Notes under the pieces: generated by a model | Databases searched by the model: none | What the model saw: only the letters and a program-made list of their open reading frames with translations | What the model was told of the DNA's origin: nothing | Part shown: positions 1 to 7,567 of the stretch, piece after piece | How the letters are laid out: every line of letters begins with the position of its first letter | Position numbering within the stretch: the first letter of the stretch is position 1 | Source of the DNA: Actinomycetota bacterium | GTDB taxonomy: Bacteria > Actinomycetota > Acidimicrobiia > Acidimicrobiales > Poriferisodalaceae | Length of the DNA: 64,000 bases | NCBI GenBank assembly: GCA_014238065.1 | Contig: JABABU010000037.1 | Span: 1-64,000 of the forward strand | Direction: 5' to 3' | Translations under genes and position numbers: made by a program

Positions 1-1354
1 AGTCGTCGTCATTGGTGGCGGTCCTGCCGGTCACGAGGCCGCGACGGACATGGCCCGTTACGGCGCAGAGGTGACGCTGATCGAGCGAGACGTGCTCGGC
101 GGCAGCGCGCACCTGCACGACTGTGTCCCTTCGAAGTCGATGATCGCGACCGGTGGCGCGATGTCGTTCGCCAAGCGCGTCGGAAGAATGGGTCTTGCCC
201 AGGTCGAGCCGGAGATCGAGGCATCCACCCTTCGGGACAGAATCGTAGCCATCGAGTCTCGGCTCGAGAGTTCGGTTCGCGCATTGTTGGATTCGCTGTC
301 GGTCAGGATCATCAGCGGAACTGCCCGTCTGACAGGTCCCCATTCCGTCATTGCCTCGACCGAGGACGGCGAGATCGACCTCGCTGCCGACGTCATTGTT
401 CTCTGTACCGGGTCACGACCGAGACTCCCGGACTGGGCTCACGTCGATGGCGAGCGTGTGCTCACGACGCGCGACGCATATCCACCAGAGCAGATACCCG
501 ACCATCTTGTTGTCGTCGGTTCCGGCGTCACCGGTGTCGAGTTCGTGCACATGTTCTCCGCCCTCGGCTCCGATGTGACATTGATCGTCAGCCGTCAACA
601 GGTTCTCCCTCAGAAGGACCCCGAGGCTGCGGCTGTGCTCGAAGCAGACTTTCTGCGCAGGGGAGTGAAGCTCTACAAGGGTGCGAGAGCCATCGGTATC
701 GACCGACAGGCTGATGAGATCACTGTCCGGTGCGACGACGGTCGCATTGCCAAGGGCAGCCACGCGTTGCTCGCGATCGGATCTAGTCCCAACTCTGAAT
801 CGCTTGACCTCCAAACCGCAGGGGTCAGCGTCGACGAGTGGGGCTATGTCATCGTCGACCACAACCTTCGGAGTTCGGTCCCACACATCTACGCGGCCGG
901 CGACCTCAGCGGACGTCTTCCCCTGTCATCTGTTGCGGCCATGCAAGGCCGCAAAATCGCGGAACATGCCATGGGAATGCACGTCGGAAGAGAGCATCGA
1001 CATATCGACTACGACAAAGCCGCATCCGCCATTTTCACCGAACCAGAAATAGCTGAAGTCGGCCTCGCCGAAGCCGACGCGTTCTCGTCCGGCCGCAAGA
1101 TCAGGGTCACGAAGGTGCCGTTCTCGTCGAACGCGAAAGCTCTCATCAACGATGATCCCCGCGGGTTCATCAAGATCGTGTCCGATCCTCACACCGGTCA
1201 TGTCCTCGGTGGATCGATCGTGGGGCGCCACGCAGCAGAGCTGATTTCTGTGATTGCCCTCGCAGTATCAGCGAACCTGACGGTCCATGACATCCACGAA
1301 GCGTTGTTCGTCTACCCGACTCTGTCCGAGAGCCTCAGCGACGCTGCGGAATGA
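1..1354 (+). CDS. lpdA: LpdA-type NAD(P)H quinone dehydrogenase (flavoprotein disulfide reductase family), 5' end missing
   Basis: The reading frame is already open at base 2, inside the FAD-binding GGGPAG motif, so only a short N-terminal piece lies outside the window. The order is FAD Rossmann motif, DCVPSK, NAD-binding VVVGSGVTGVEF, second FAD motif YAAGDLSG and a dimerisation domain. The active-site stretch reads GGSAHLHDCVPSKS, so only one of the two redox cysteines of lipoamide dehydrogenase is present. The C-terminal HPT..E motif reads VYPTLSE, so the catalytic His is Tyr. Mycobacterial LpdA (Rv3303c), a quinone reductase rather than a lipoamide dehydrogenase, shows both changes as I recall it. 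Family is certain; the quinone-reductase role is by analogy. Confidence 0.88.
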   Translation, partial: VVVIGGGPAGHEAATDMARYGAEVTLIERDVLGGSAHLHDCVPSKSMIATGGAMSFAKRVGRMGLAQVEPEIEASTLRDRIVAIESRLESSVRALLDSLSVRIISGTARLTGPHSVIASTEDGEIDLAADVIVLCTGSRPRLPDWAHVDGERVLTTRDAYPPEQIPDHLVVVGSGVTGVEFVHMFSALGSDVTLIVSRQQVLPQKDPEAAAVLEADFLRRGVKLYKGARAIGIDRQADEITVRCDDGRIAKGSHALLAIGSSPNSESLDLQTAGVSVDEWGYVIVDHNLRSSVPHIYAAGDLSGRLPLSSVAAMQGRKIAEHAMGMHVGREHRHIDYDKAASAIFTEPEIAEVGLAEADAFSSGRKIRVTKVPFSSNAKALINDDPRGFIKIVSDPHTGHVLGGSIVGRHAAELISVIALAVSANLTVHDIHEALFVYPTLSESLSDAAE

Positions 1355-1419
1355 GCCTCAGCTGATCTGGGTCAGGTGAGACAACTCGGAGTCGACAGCG
1401 ACGCGTTCGACGCAGACCC

Positions 1420-1784
1420 GACAAAGACTGTTCGGTATCGCTGGCGCGGCTGAACGGGCCGCTTCGGATGCAGTTCGCGATCAGATCGGTGATTGCGAGT
1501 TCTCCTCTGCTACTCGGACTCAATGATCGCGTCATTGCCGGACCATCAGATCCGTCCTCGACCCGAATCCTTCGCCGTGGCCCGCTGCCAAGCAACTCCT
1601 TGAATCGAGGCAGATCACGGGGTGTCGAGATCACCATGATCTGACCGATACCGGCCATCATGAGAGCGGCTAACGGCTAGAAAACTATTGGTTTGCCGTT
1701 GACGGGTCGGATTTGTCTGCTCGCGACCTACGTGAGCGAGCGCAGTCGCGTACACGCTCCAGCTTCCAAGGCGATCCTTGCCCA
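1420..1784 (-). pseudogene. rmlA: Decayed remnant of glucose-1-phosphate thymidylyltransferase (RmlA)
   Basis: This fills most of the 495-base stretch between the neighbouring genes. Read on the minus strand from about 1784, one frame gives pieces that line up in order with RmlA: ALEAGACTRLRSLT (compare ILAGGSGTRLxPLT), then a TAG at 1730-1728, VASRQIRPVNGKPIVF (compare SKQLLPVYDKPMIY), a second TAG at 1679-1677, PLAALMMAGIGQIMVI, STPRDLPRFKELLGSG, IRVE, then a jump to SLSPSSRGELAITDLI and DTEQSL, which belong near the RmlA C-terminus. Roughly 110-120 middle residues are missing and two stops interrupt the frame, so no enzyme can be made. RmlA would make dTDP-glucose for rhamnose synthesis; no rmlB, C or D is seen here. 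Confidence 0.78.
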
Positions 1785-1849
1785 TGGGGCTCGCCGGTCG
1801 CGAACGCCACCGATCAGATGTCTTCTGGATCCGATGTACCGTGGCGCCT

Positions 1850-2545
1850 ATGACGACGACGGATGGCGAGCCGCTACACATCCCGCTGAACGAGCTCTAC
1901 GACACACTGACGCACCAGATCATCGCTGAAACTGTCCGGCCGGGGACCATCGGCATCGATGTCGGAGCACACATCGGCGAATTGCTCCGCTCGATCGTGG
2001 CAGCAGCTCCCGAAGGTCGCCACGTGGCCGTCGAACCGATACCGGGACTGGCTGCAGTCTTGCGTGCCGAATTCCCGACTGTCTCGGTGCACGAGGTCGC
2101 CCTTGCCGCCGACTCGGGGGTGAACGTCGAATTTCATCATGTCGTGTCCAACCCGAGCTACAGCGGCCTGTTGGAACGCCGCTATGACCGACCGAACGAG
2201 ACAGTGGAGCTGATCCAGGTCAAGACAGCAAGGCTGGATGACATCGTGCCGGAGCACGAGGTGGTCTCCCTCATCAAGATCGACGTCGAGGGGGGAGAAC
2301 TCGGCGTCCTGCAAGGATCGTCGCGGATCCTCTCGACTCGGCCTGTTGTTGTGTTCGAACACGGACTTGGCGCATCCGATCACTACGGATCTACCCCGTC
2401 CGACATCTGGCAACTGTTCGATTCTGCCTCGATGCGCATCTCGCTGCTGGACGCGTTCTTGTCAGGAGGGCCCTCCCTGAGCGAGGAGGAACTGAATCGG
2501 CAGTTCTACGACAGCGTGAACTACTACTTCGTCGCTCACGAGTGA
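1850..2545 (+). CDS. FkbM family methyltransferase
   Basis: A 231-residue SAM-dependent methyltransferase of the FkbM type, which usually O-methylates sugars in glycolipids and polysaccharides. Visible motifs are the SAM-binding IGIDVGAHIGE near residue 30, the acidic AVEPIPG after strand 2, and the hallmark LIKIDVEGGELGVLQG near residue 140, followed by VVVFEHG. The frame is open from 1778, but the upstream stretch is rich in Arg, His and Trp and unlike the family, so the ATG at 1850 is preferred. The gene converges on the carboxylase gene with 22 bases between stops. Its position beside an rmlA relic and glycan genes suggests a sugar substrate, but the substrate cannot be read from the sequence. 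Confidence 0.85.
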   Translation: MTTTDGEPLHIPLNELYDTLTHQIIAETVRPGTIGIDVGAHIGELLRSIVAAAPEGRHVAVEPIPGLAAVLRAEFPTVSVHEVALAADSGVNVEFHHVVSNPSYSGLLERRYDRPNETVELIQVKTARLDDIVPEHEVVSLIKIDVEGGELGVLQGSSRILSTRPVVVFEHGLGASDHYGSTPSDIWQLFDSASMRISLLDAFLSGGPSLSEEELNRQFYDSVNYYFVAHE

Positions 2546-2567
2546 GCTGACAGCGTCGAGCTTTGGC

Positions 2568-4310
2568 TCAGGAGATCACGACGACGACATCGCCGGCACC
2601 CACCGTGTCGCCGGTTGCGACATTGATCCCAGTGACTGTCCCTGCCTTGTCAGCCGCGATGTTGTTCTCCATTTTCATCGCCTCCAGAACAACCACCGGG
2701 TCACCCTCGGCAACCTGGTCTCCAACCCCGACGAGGATCTTGACGATGGTGCCTTGCATCGGGACGGCCACCTGACCCGACGCAGCAGCGCTGGGACCGC
2801 TCGAGGCGCGACGGGCACGCGTCTTGGTGGCTGATGCTGCTCCGCCGACAGACTCCGGTACCCACGCGCTGACGTTGAAACGTCGTCCGTTGACTTCGAC
2901 CACGGCGTCGCGACGGACACGATCTTCACTGTCTGGGTCTGTGTCGCCCGGACTGTCACTCACTCCGGTCAGGTCGAGTGTCTCCTCGACCCACTTGGTG
3001 CTGTGGATTCCTGAGACGAAGTCGGCATGGTTCAGGATCGCGAGGTCTGCTGGAGCGGTGGTCGCCACGCCTTCGACCTTCAACTCGTGCAGCGCGCTTC
3101 TCATTCTGGAGATCGCGACGTCTCTGTTCGTTCCCCATACGACCAGCTTGCCGACGAGGTTGTCGTAGTACTGGCTGATCTCATCGCCGGATTCGTATCC
3201 GCCGTCCCAGCGAATCCCGTGTCCTTGCGGAACCGTCAACGCAGTGATGGGTCCTGGTGAAGGCAGGAACTTTCCTTCTGCTGGATCTTCCGCGTTGACC
3301 CTGACTTCTATGGCATGGCCGTTGGCTGCGATGTCGTCCTGAGTGAAGCTGAGAGGTTCTCCTGCTGCGACACGGATCTGTTCTGCGACGAGGTCGATCC
3401 CGCTGACGAGTTCTGTGACGGGATGCTCGACTTGGAGTCGAGTGTTCATCTCGAGGTAGTAGAAGGCGCCGTCCTGATACAAGAACTCGACTGTTCCCGC
3501 GTTGACGTAGCCATTGCCGGCTGACACTGCGACGGCGGCTTCACCCATCGCCGTCCTGACGTCGTCGGGGAAGTTCGGCGCTGGGCTCTCTTCGATCAAC
3601 TTCTGATGTCTGCGCTGAGCGGAGCAGTCTCGTTCTCCGAGCCAGACCGTGTTGCCGTGGGTGTCGGCCATGATCTGCATCTCGATGTGCCGAGGCCAGG
3701 TCAGGTATCGCTCGATGTAACACTCGGATCGGCCGAAGTACGACTCGGCTTCCCGCTGGGCGCTCTCGAGGGCAGCCTCAGCCTCAGCAGCTTCGGTCAC
3801 GACCTTCATGCCCCGGCCACCACCGCCATAAGCGGCCTTGATCGCGACGGGCCAACCGTGTTCGGTGCCGAACGCGACGACTTCGTCGGCACTCCGCAGA
3901 ATCTCGGTTGTTCCAGGGACGCCCTGAACGCCGCACTTCTCTGCTGCGTGTCGAGCGGAGATCTTGTCGCCCATGACCTCGATGGCTTCCGGCGGCGGGC
4001 CGATGAACGTGACGCCCATCTCGGTGATGGCCCGAGCGAAGTCAGCGTTCTCTGAGAAGAATCCGTATCCGGGATGGACTGCTTCTGCCTTCGAAGTCGT
4101 GATGATGTCGAGAATCGCGTCGGTGTTCAGGTAGCTCTCTGCCGCTGTCTGACCACCGAGCGCATAGGCCTCGTCGGCGAGTCGTACGTGCAGCGAGTCC
4201 CTGTCGAGCTCGCTGTACACGGCAATACTCTTGATGCCGAGCTCCCTACAGGCACGGATGACTCGAACGGCTATCTCGCCCCGGTTGGCGATGAGGATCG
4301 TGGAGAACAC
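2568..4310 (-). CDS. accA3: Acetyl-/propionyl-CoA carboxylase alpha subunit (biotin carboxylase plus biotin carrier domain)
   Basis: A 580-residue cytosolic protein that carboxylates biotin with ATP and bicarbonate and carries the carboxybiotin to a separate carboxyltransferase subunit, for malonyl-CoA or methylmalonyl-CoA formation. The N-terminus STILIANRGEIAVRVIRAC is typical; the ATP-grasp domain has GGGGRGMKVV and the biotin carboxylase core has EMNTRLQVEHPVTE. After a linker rich in Ala, Ser and Arg near residue 500, the carrier domain carries EAMKMEN, with the biotinylated Lys at about residue 546. Length and layout match actinobacterial AccA3. Its divergent neighbour encodes the ligase that would attach the biotin. 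No carboxyltransferase gene lies in the window. Confidence 0.96.
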   Translation of the reverse strand: MFSTILIANRGEIAVRVIRACRELGIKSIAVYSELDRDSLHVRLADEAYALGGQTAAESYLNTDAILDIITTSKAEAVHPGYGFFSENADFARAITEMGVTFIGPPPEAIEVMGDKISARHAAEKCGVQGVPGTTEILRSADEVVAFGTEHGWPVAIKAAYGGGGRGMKVVTEAAEAEAALESAQREAESYFGRSECYIERYLTWPRHIEMQIMADTHGNTVWLGERDCSAQRRHQKLIEESPAPNFPDDVRTAMGEAAVAVSAGNGYVNAGTVEFLYQDGAFYYLEMNTRLQVEHPVTELVSGIDLVAEQIRVAAGEPLSFTQDDIAANGHAIEVRVNAEDPAEGKFLPSPGPITALTVPQGHGIRWDGGYESGDEISQYYDNLVGKLVVWGTNRDVAISRMRSALHELKVEGVATTAPADLAILNHADFVSGIHSTKWVEETLDLTGVSDSPGDTDPDSEDRVRRDAVVEVNGRRFNVSAWVPESVGGAASATKTRARRASSGPSAAASGQVAVPMQGTIVKILVGVGDQVAEGDPVVVLEAMKMENNIAADKAGTVTGINVATGDTVGAGDVVVVIS

Positions 4311-4332
4311 CAGCGTCCTTTTGCGTTGATTC

Positions 4333-4347
4333 GGCGAGTTACTCGCC
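4333..4347. promoter_or_regulatory. Perfect inverted repeat between accA3 and birA
   Basis: GGCGAGT and ACTCGCC flank a single T, giving a perfect 7-bp palindrome 22 bases upstream of the accA3 start and 85 bases upstream of birA. Its position in a divergent promoter region suggests an operator. The birA product lacks a DNA-binding domain, so any regulator would be encoded elsewhere. A 7-bp repeat could also be chance. Confidence 0.4.
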
Positions 4348-4431
4348 TACGGACAAGAAAGTATTCTGCCACGAACAGGGTTGCGGAACCTCCTTGCGGT
4401 CGGCGTGGCTGTCGAGGAATACGATCGTTCA

Positions 4432-5235
4432 ATGCCACCACCAGGTGATTGGGTCTCGTACGAGAACGCTCGACCGATCGAAGGAACCAGGTTTCGGTTG
4501 TGTGAGGTCACTGAGATCGACAGCACCAATCGGGCTCTCATCGATGCCAACGTGCGAGGGGAACCGGCCTGGCTCGCCCTCATAGCCGGCCATCAGACGC
4601 ATGGGAGGGGCCGCCGGAACCGAACGTGGGATGCCCCTCCTGGGTCTGGGCTGATGATGTCGGTACTGCTCGAACCTCCTGTCGACACCGCCTCTGTTCA
4701 CCTTCTCGCCACCGCGGTTGGTCTGTCTGCGGTCGAGGCGTGCAGATCTTTCGGGGCCGGGGCCCAGCTCAAATGGCCGAACGATGTTGTGATCACTGGA
4801 CCCGACGGCTCGATGGCGAAGCTGGCCGGTGTCCTCGCAGAGTCAGTCGTGCTCGGTGAAGCCGTGAGCGCCGCCGTGGTCGGAATCGGATTGAACCTGA
4901 GGCCTGTGCCTGGACGTGATGCCGCGCTTGGTCGAACGATCGCCGTGCTTGACTCGATGACCCCAACTCGAATCGAACCGCGTGAGCTCGGGCTGCTGAT
5001 TCTCCACCAACTCGAACGTCATGTTCAGCTCGTGTACGACGACCCAGCGACCCTACGGGCCACGGCTATCGGGGAGTCGGCCTTGATCGGCAGACGTGTA
5101 CGTGTCGAACTCGATGGCGAGACACTCGTCGGTGTGGCTGTTGACGTGGATGTTGCTGGGTGCCTCGTCGTCGAGAGCGCCGGTCGACGACGAACTCTGA
5201 CAGTTGGCGACGTCGTGCACGCTGGGGTTGACTGA
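4432..5235 (+). CDS. birA: Biotin--[acetyl-CoA carboxylase] ligase, monofunctional
   Basis: A 267-residue enzyme that makes biotinyl-AMP and transfers biotin to the carrier Lys of the carboxylase. It shows EIDSTNRALID, the nucleotide-binding GRGRRNRTW within GHQTHGRGRRNRTWDAPPGSG, QLKWPND, and a C-terminal domain ending in an SH3-like strand set (RVRVELDGETLVG). It begins almost at the catalytic domain and has no N-terminal winged helix, so unlike E. coli BirA it should not be a repressor. The frame is open from a TTG at 4381, but the ATG at 4432 fits the family start better. Divergent from accA3, its expected substrate. Confidence 0.92.
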   Translation: MPPPGDWVSYENARPIEGTRFRLCEVTEIDSTNRALIDANVRGEPAWLALIAGHQTHGRGRRNRTWDAPPGSGLMMSVLLEPPVDTASVHLLATAVGLSAVEACRSFGAGAQLKWPNDVVITGPDGSMAKLAGVLAESVVLGEAVSAAVVGIGLNLRPVPGRDAALGRTIAVLDSMTPTRIEPRELGLLILHQLERHVQLVYDDPATLRATAIGESALIGRRVRVELDGETLVGVAVDVDVAGCLVVESAGRRRTLTVGDVVHAGVD

Positions 5236-5460
5236 TAGCGATCCCGTCTACAGAACACGCATGGCTGGTGCGCGTTCGTCCGCACGAGTCGAAGTTTTCA
5301 GATCGTTGTGCCGACCTGAGGAACGGTTCGCCGACCCCGCGCCAGTCTTCGAGCGTGACTGCCAATCGTCGACGTGTCCTTGTCACAAGAGCCGCAGGTT
5401 TCGCTGACTCCGTCAGTGGCGCCTCCTGGCCCGACGGCAAAGGTACGCTGACCTTCAGCG

Positions 5461-6300
5461 ATGGACCTCGGTCCGCAGTCGCCGATCCACACCATGTCCC
5501 AACTGCAGACCATCTGGAACCACCGACCGCTGGTGGCAAACTTCGCTCAGAGAGAGCTGAAGTCTCGCTATAGGCGCAGCCTGCTTGGCTGGACGTGGTC
5601 GCTGATCAACCCACTGTCGACCATATTGATCTATACGCTGGTTTTCAGCACCATCTTCAGGGCCACGCCGCCTCCGATGGGCAATGGAACCGAGAACTTC
5701 GCGCTGTACCTCTTCAGCGGAATTGTCTCGTGGAATTTGTTCGCAACGATGGTCACTGGGCCGATGGACTGGCTGGCCGGTGTGGCCGATCTCCTACGCA
5801 AGATTCGATTTCCGCCGGACGCCGCCATTTTCGGGGGTGCTTCGTCCGGGGCCGTACAGACACTGATCGAATCTGCGGTCTTGCTCGCCGTCATGGCTGT
5901 TGTCGGGAACAGCGCCACGCAGATGATCCTGCTGCCGTACGTGCTGTTCACCACGATGATGTTCGGCCTCGGCATCGGATTTGTCCTGAGCATCGCAAAC
6001 GCTCACTTTCGAGACGTGAGACACCTCGTGGCGGTCGTTTTGAACATGCTCTTCTTCCTATGTCCGATCGTGTACCCGCCCAGCCTTGTACCTGAAGAGA
6101 AGTGGGGAGTCCCGCTGCTCGACATCGTTTCCTTGAACCCGATGTACCAATACATCGCAGCGACGAGAGACAGCACATACCTAGGTGAATGGTCGTCGTG
6201 GCTACGCCTGGGTTCGATCGGGGTCGTTGCCGTTGTGACCTTCGCTGCCGGGTGGTCCTACTTCGTGAAAGCCTCCGTTGACATCAGCGAGGAGCTCTGA
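5461..6300 (+). CDS. wzm: ABC-type polysaccharide export permease (Wzm-like)
   Basis: A 279-residue inner-membrane permease of the ABC-2 type with about six hydrophobic segments. The N-terminus contains RELKSRYRRSLLGWTWSLINP, the amphipathic gate-helix region typical of Wzm, TagG and KpsM. It would form the channel through which a lipid-linked glycan is moved across the membrane, driven by the next gene. The ATG at 5461 is used; an ATG at 5494 is also possible because neither has a strong ribosome site. Its stop overlaps the next start by one base (TGATG), so the two subunits are translationally coupled. The 225 bases upstream hold no gene I can recognise. Confidence 0.92.
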   Translation: MDLGPQSPIHTMSQLQTIWNHRPLVANFAQRELKSRYRRSLLGWTWSLINPLSTILIYTLVFSTIFRATPPPMGNGTENFALYLFSGIVSWNLFATMVTGPMDWLAGVADLLRKIRFPPDAAIFGGASSGAVQTLIESAVLLAVMAVVGNSATQMILLPYVLFTTMMFGLGIGFVLSIANAHFRDVRHLVAVVLNMLFFLCPIVYPPSLVPEEKWGVPLLDIVSLNPMYQYIAATRDSTYLGEWSSWLRLGSIGVVAVVTFAAGWSYFVKASVDISEEL

Positions 6301-7553
6301 TGTCATCCGCGATCGTCGTCGAGAGTGTCTCCAAACGATTCAATTTGCGAAGCGAGAGGGCGACGTCGCTGAAAGAACTCGCGGTGAGCCGACGAAAGCG
6401 GGCTGCCGACAATGGGTTCTGGGCTGTGCGGGACGTATCGCTCGAGATCGCGGAGGGATCGACGTTCGGGCTCATTGGTCACAACGGATCCGGGAAATCG
6501 ACGCTGTTGCGACTGATGGCAGGTATCCATCAGCCGACGAAGGGGTCCGTGACGGCACGAGGCCGCATCTCGGCACTGCTCGAGCTCGGATCTGGTTTCC
6601 ACCCGGATCTCACCGGAAGAGAGAACGTCTACCTGAACGGGGCCATGCTCGGGCTAGCGAGGCGTGACATGGACGCCAACATCGACGACATCGTCGAGTT
6701 CGCGGGTTTGCAAGGGTTCATCGATCAGCCAGTGAAGGTCTATTCGAGCGGGATGTATGTCCGGCTCGGATTCGCCGTCGCCGTCCACGTCGATCCAGAG
6801 ATTCTGCTCGTCGACGAAGTCATGGCTGTCGGTGACGAAGAGTTCCAACGCAGATGTCTCGATCACATGTACCGACTTCGACGCGACGGCGCGACGATCG
6901 TATTCGTGTCGCACAGTCTCGGGTTGGTCCAGATGATGTGCGAGGAGGTCGCCTGGCTTGACCACGGTCGACTGATGGAGGTCGGCCCGAGTTCTCAGGT
7001 CACGCAGTCATACCTGTCGCAGGTGAACGCCGAAGAGGCCGGGCGCCGAACCGAAGAGATGATTGCCCACGACGAGTCGCGAGCCGTGGAGCTGACAGGT
7101 GAACACAGCGGGTCGGGCGAATTGCGTGTCTACCACCTCGATCTCCTCGATCCGAAGTGGTACCCGATGCCTCACGCAACATTCGGCGAGGAGCTTCGAA
7201 TGCGGCTGTGGTACGACGCCAGAAGCGTGGTGCGGCATCCGAACTTCGAGTTGGACGTCTTCCACGAGAACGGGACACATGTCACCGGATTCTCCACATC
7301 AATACTCGGTCTCGACACCGGCACATGCGACATCGGGCAGGGCTACGTCGACCTGGTGATTCCTGAGCTGTCCATTCACCCAGGCTCGTATTTTCTGGCG
7401 ACGCGGGTCACTGACGCCGAGGGTTTGCACACGTTCGACGAAGTGGCAAGGATCGCCGACTTTCACGTCGTCGGAACCGGCACTCGCGAGCGCGGCATCG
7501 CGAGAGTTGTCGGCCACTTCGAGCCTCCAGTTGCACACGACGTAGGCCTCTGA
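6300..7553 (+). CDS. wzt: ABC-type polysaccharide export ATPase with C-terminal glycan-binding-like domain (Wzt-like)
   Basis: A 417-residue protein. Residues 1-245 are an ABC ATPase: Walker A GHNGSGKST, the Wzt/TagH-type stretch LELGSGFHPDLTGRENVYLN, signature VYSSGMYVRLGFA, Walker B ILLVDEVMAVGD and the switch His in FVSHS. Residues of about 270-410 form a separate, strand-rich domain (ELRVYHLDLLD, ELRMRLWYDA, HPGSYFLATRV) like the Wzt C-terminal domain. In E. coli O9a/O8 that domain binds the modified non-reducing end of the finished glycan. Its presence implies a terminal tag on the polymer, and a candidate chain-ending methyltransferase is encoded on the opposite strand 3.6 kb away. Confidence 0.93.
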   Translation: MSSAIVVESVSKRFNLRSERATSLKELAVSRRKRAADNGFWAVRDVSLEIAEGSTFGLIGHNGSGKSTLLRLMAGIHQPTKGSVTARGRISALLELGSGFHPDLTGRENVYLNGAMLGLARRDMDANIDDIVEFAGLQGFIDQPVKVYSSGMYVRLGFAVAVHVDPEILLVDEVMAVGDEEFQRRCLDHMYRLRRDGATIVFVSHSLGLVQMMCEEVAWLDHGRLMEVGPSSQVTQSYLSQVNAEEAGRRTEEMIAHDESRAVELTGEHSGSGELRVYHLDLLDPKWYPMPHATFGEELRMRLWYDARSVVRHPNFELDVFHENGTHVTGFSTSILGLDTGTCDIGQGYVDLVIPELSIHPGSYFLATRVTDAEGLHTFDEVARIADFHVVGTGTRERGIARVVGHFEPPVAHDVGL

Positions 7554-7567
7554 GGACAACGTATTCG

